Shown piece after piece: positions 42,219-45,561 of a stretch of 45,561 bases of DNA (position 1 is the first letter of the stretch; each line of letters starts with the position of its first letter). The DNA is taken from positions 1 through 45,561 of the forward strand of contig JALLBK010000019.1 in the NCBI GenBank assembly GCA_036940085.1. The letters run 5' to 3'. Position numbers and translations under genes: made by a program. The notes below the pieces were generated by a model. It saw nothing but the letters and a program-made list of their open reading frames with translations. It made no database searches and had not been told where the DNA came from. This stretch comes from Discostella pseudostelligera (taxonomy: Eukaryota > Bacillariophyta > Thalassiosirophyceae > Thalassiosirales > Thalassiosiraceae).

Positions 42219-44417
42219 ATGAGCCTACTGGCATTAATGGCCGACAAGTTCGAGTTGGAACCACATGACGTCGGCGGCGGCGGCGGCGACGGCGACGAGT
42301 TCTTCATCGAGCACAATAGCAATTCCAGAGTTGCCGGTGACATGGAAGACAATGTCTACAATCAAGCACTACGACGCCTCGTGAGCCATGCCGCTGCTGA
42401 TCATGATCGCGATTGTAGTGCTGGCGGCACTGTCTCCCTTTCTCTGCATCAGCTGTTGAAAGATCAACATCATTATCATGAACACCATCGTCGTGCTAAC
42501 CAAGGGCATCAGAATTCTAACGCCAACCAAAACAACAGCTACAATAACATCGACAAAGGCTTTGATATCGTCAGCTACAATCCAATAAACAACATGAAAT
42601 CGGATATTGCCGACGATGACATTAATGATTCTACAAGTTCGCCCACCAGCCAGCGGCAACACAAAGACGATACCAAACTTCTAATCTCCTTCCTCTTAAT
42701 GGTCATCGTCGGCACCGGAAGCAAGGTCTACCAAAAGCTCGGTGCGATACCCATGTACAATTATCCAAATTCATTGAATTTGTTGCAAAAGTTGAGTTGT
42801 GTTTCTGCCATTATCGTCAACTTGTTCATTGCATTTCAAGCGTGATCTCTAAATTTCTTCCACTCGCTTTTCTCTCTCTGCCTCTCGCTTTTAACACAAA
42901 TAATAATTGCACAGCTTCATCTATGTTCCATTGTGCTTTGCCTACATTCTACCCGTGGGTGCCTTTGGTCTACTGCACAACGCTATTCCACCCCATGTAT
43001 CCTCCATGAACAAACGACCTTTTGCCATTATGGGATTCTACGACTGCGTCACGGGCATATTGCTAACCTTCGCGGCAGTATATTTGCCAGGATCATTACT
43101 GATATTATTACCACAGGCGGCGATTCCCATTTCTATGATACTCTCGAACAAAATTAAGGGAGAGAGATATGCTTGCTATCAGATATTTGGTGCGTTTGTG
43201 GTAGTGTTGGGTATCTTGGTGGTATTGGAACCGTTGATTACACAACGGCATGTCGCGGACTATATGTGTGTGGCATATGATGAAGAGGAATATTGTTCGG
43301 TGTGTATGGAGGAATTGACGGAGGGGGGATGCTTGAGTCGTCGAACGATTGAGGGGAGTAGTAGTAGCAACATGGTTGACGGGGATGGGGATGGTGATGC
43401 TAGTGCTCCGGGAGAGCATGATGGCATGCACTTCCTATGGTCATATTTGGCTCAAAGCAACAACTCTTCGTCTTCGTCGTCGACTTCGACATTACCGGAT
43501 GATGATCACGATGGAATGATTTGTGAATGGATCCCGTCGACATCAGCGCAACCAACATCCTCTGGCTCCAGCACCAACACCACTCTACTTTGGTCAGTCA
43601 TGACAATACTAGCGTGCATACCCATGACTCTATCCTCCATTTACAAGGAAATGACATTGACTGGCGCGAACAGCATTGATCCGATCTTTTTAAATGGATG
43701 GGTTGCCATCTTCCAATTCTTCTTTTCGTTGGTGTTGAGCATTCCTGCCGGTATGACCTCCCGTCCTCCCGTGACGCCTCTGGAATTGCCAATCAATATT
43801 TGGGACGGGTTGAAGTGTTACATTGGAATATCTACCATATCTTCCGGGTGTCATCCGGATGATAAATGCTTTGAGGCACCGCTCTATGTCAATGTGTTTT
43901 TCGTGTTCAATGTTTGCTTCAATATTCTCATGATCTTCGTCCTCAAGTGAGTATGTCCCTCGTATTTGACTTTCGGTTTCTTTGCTTGTTTTGCTCATCA
44001 CATTGCTTTGTTTCATTATGTGTTAGATTCGGATCAGCCAATGTACTAGTTATGGCATCGACCGTCATGGTTCCGATCGGCAACTTGGTATTCGCCTTGC
44101 CTTTCATGCCTGGCTCAACTCCACTAAAGGATTCGGATATTGCCGGCCTTGCAGTTATCCTATCTGGGCTTCTCATGTATCGTTTTGGAAACACTCTCCG
44201 ATACAGCATGAGACACTGGAGAAACATACCCCCATTGCCGTGGCGGCGTGGTAAGGCCAGGTACGGCCATGATTCGCGTATTGGGATGAACGAGGAACAA
44301 TTCGAATGGGATGCTCCCATACTCGATGACAATGACGAGAATGTATCAATTGGACAGCGAGGTGTATCATCAATGCTCGAGAAGCCGTTGTTATCACCCA
44401 TTGAACGAGAATTGTAA
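42219..44417 (+). CDS. CRT-like (chloroquine-resistance-transporter-like) membrane transporter (3 exons)
   Basis: Exons are 42219-42841, 42915-43946 and 44027-44417, with GT-AG introns of 73 and 80 nt; the product is 681 aa. Residues 1 to about 150 are hydrophilic (Gly, Asp, His, Asn). About ten helices follow in the drug/metabolite-transporter arrangement. Family-like wording includes LLPQAAIPISMILSNKI with FGAFVVVLGILVV, SSIYKEMTLTGANSIDPIFL with NGWVAIFQFFFSL, and SANVLVMASTVMVPIGNLVF. A Cys pair (CHPDDKC, C520) in the loop after NIWDGLKCYIGIS sits where CRT proteins have lumenal cysteines. Plant CLT relatives export glutathione or thiols from plastids; other CRTs act at vacuoles. Substrate and membrane are unknown here. 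A ~100-residue acidic/Ser insert with CSVCMEEL lies between two helices. It is the only gene in the distal 7 kb. Confidence 0.82.
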
Positions 44418-45561
44418 TACTTTAATCTGCGTTAATTCCCTGTACATACAAATAAGTATTTGGATGGAATTCATACTTGCACAAGCCCATGTTTTGCGCT
44501 GTTGACAATCTTCATCCTCGCCGTGATCACATCAGCATGGCATAATCGCCAACAGAATCACTCCTCCTCATTGCCTTGCTACTCCTCCTCATTCCCAGCA
44601 TGATAAGCATCTTTTATATTTTAAGTATCATCAGGCACGGTGATCACTGGCACTCCACCCATGCTCCTGTTTTGCATCATCACTGCTCCTCAACATGCCT
44701 CATGCCTCCTTTGCTCCCGCCTCTCTCATCAGTTTCTGCACTATCATCACAATCATCATCAACACCTCCCATCATGTGATCACAGTCTTCCTGTTTGCAC
44801 TACTGGTCACTGGTCATCACCATGATCAACATCACTATCACCCTTGCTGAACATAGTATTCCAGGTGCTTCTCCTGCTGCCGATCCTCGGCAACTCATGG
44901 CATCATCACCATCACTATGATCCTCATCATCCTCTACCCTCCACATGATGCTCCAGCTCCAGCTCCTGCTCCTGCTCCCCATCCTCATCTCCTCAGCATC
45001 ACACATCACACCAATGACCATTACAGTCCTCCCTTATCCTCAGCATGTCTGCTAGTAGGCTACTCACCACAACCATCATCTCATCACTGGCAGCTCCTTC
45101 TTAACCTTCTCATGATCTTCACCATCCTCCTTCAGTACAATCATGATCTTCATCATCACCTCCCATCATGTGATCACAGTCCTCTTCCTTTTTGCATCAC
45201 TGGTCATCACCTTGACCACTATCACCATGACCATTGCTGTCCATATTCCATGTGATTTTCCTTCTCCTGTTTCCTCCATTATCCTTCTTCGCAAGAACTC
45301 ATAACTTGCATTGCATCATCACCATCACTATGATCCTCATCATCATTTCTTCTGCTCCTCCACATGATGCTCCTACTACTGTTGCTCCTACTACTGCTCC
45401 TCCCATGATGGCCCTGTGACGTAGGCCACAAGCTCTCGTCGGACCTAAAAACACATCGGCAGAGGATTTAAATATCGTCAGGAGAAGCACAGACCATTAG
45501 AGCACGCTGGGCAAGCGTGCCACAGCACAAACATGATAATAATATGAAATCATGGTAGGAT
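44418..45561. repeat. Diverged ~400 bp tandem repeat, no gene
   Basis: CCTCCCATCATGTGATCACA occurs near 44765 and 45159 (394 bp apart), each followed by a CACTGGTCATCACC segment. CATCATCACCATCACTATGA occurs near 44901 and 45314 (413 bp apart), each followed by a CCACATGATGCTCC stretch and a GCTCCT run. The whole region is CA/CT/TC-rich. A related third copy may lie before 44760. Near the end, GCACGCT and AGCGTGC (45502-45520) form a perfect 7-bp hairpin around GGGCA. Confidence 0.6.

Noticed and set aside
43300..43330. RING-finger start CSVCMEEL in the CRT-like protein
   Set aside because: Only the first Cys pair is present; the remaining zinc ligands are missing.

Overview
The window looks like nuclear DNA of a photosynthetic stramenopile, most probably a diatom. 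Three features point there. Genes carry short GT-AG introns: I could place 29, from 50 to 156 nt, mostly 73-110. Several proteins begin with a signal peptide followed by a plastid-type 'AF' junction (ATAF, THAF, ILAF), the bipartite presequence of secondary red plastids. The proteome mixes eukaryotic housekeeping proteins (proteasome beta, J-protein, SLC25 carrier) with long Ser/Thr/Asn/Gln/His-rich tracts. The species cannot be named from the sequence.

Layout. 1-6000: a five-exon ferric reductase/NADPH oxidase-like gene (+) converges on a five-exon tyrosine aminotransferase (-). 6448-10279: a small basic protein (+), a four-exon membrane-anchored sulfotransferase (-) and a divergent His-rich secreted protein (+). 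10555-20038: an SLC25A42-type CoA carrier (-), a plastid-targeted protein (+), a small one-helix plastid protein (-), a J-protein (-), a plastid DUF2358-like protein (+) and proteasome subunit beta type-1 (+). 20336-29000: two large minus-strand membrane proteins, an eight-exon MscS-type mechanosensitive channel and a seven-exon SLC13/SAC1-type anion transporter with RCK_C domains and an unexpected ACT domain. 29804-38370: a two-domain glycosyltransferase (+), a BTB/T1 protein (-) and an acidic tandem-repeat protein (+). 38371-42218: gene-poor DNA with three tandem-repeat blocks. 42219-44417: a CRT-like transporter (+). 44418-45561: diverged ~400 bp repeats with no gene.

Most genes sit in divergent pairs with 0.2-0.8 kb between starts and in convergent pairs with short gaps (47 nt between the stops near 33.15 kb). 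No operon or single pathway links them. They cover redox and iron handling, amino-acid catabolism, sulfation, sulfate-type anion uptake, CoA transport, plastid functions and glycosylation.

The most notable non-coding signal is a ~200 bp upstream cassette. One copy lies ahead of the glycosyltransferase gene (29372-29545) and three tandem copies lie ahead of the CRT-like gene (41308-41946), in the same orientation and at a similar distance from the start codon. Its copies end in TTGGCGGGAA or a one-base variant. E2F-like elements of this kind (TTGGCGGGAA / TTCCCGCCAT) recur in most of the divergent promoters here, often near a CACGTGGCAG G-box.
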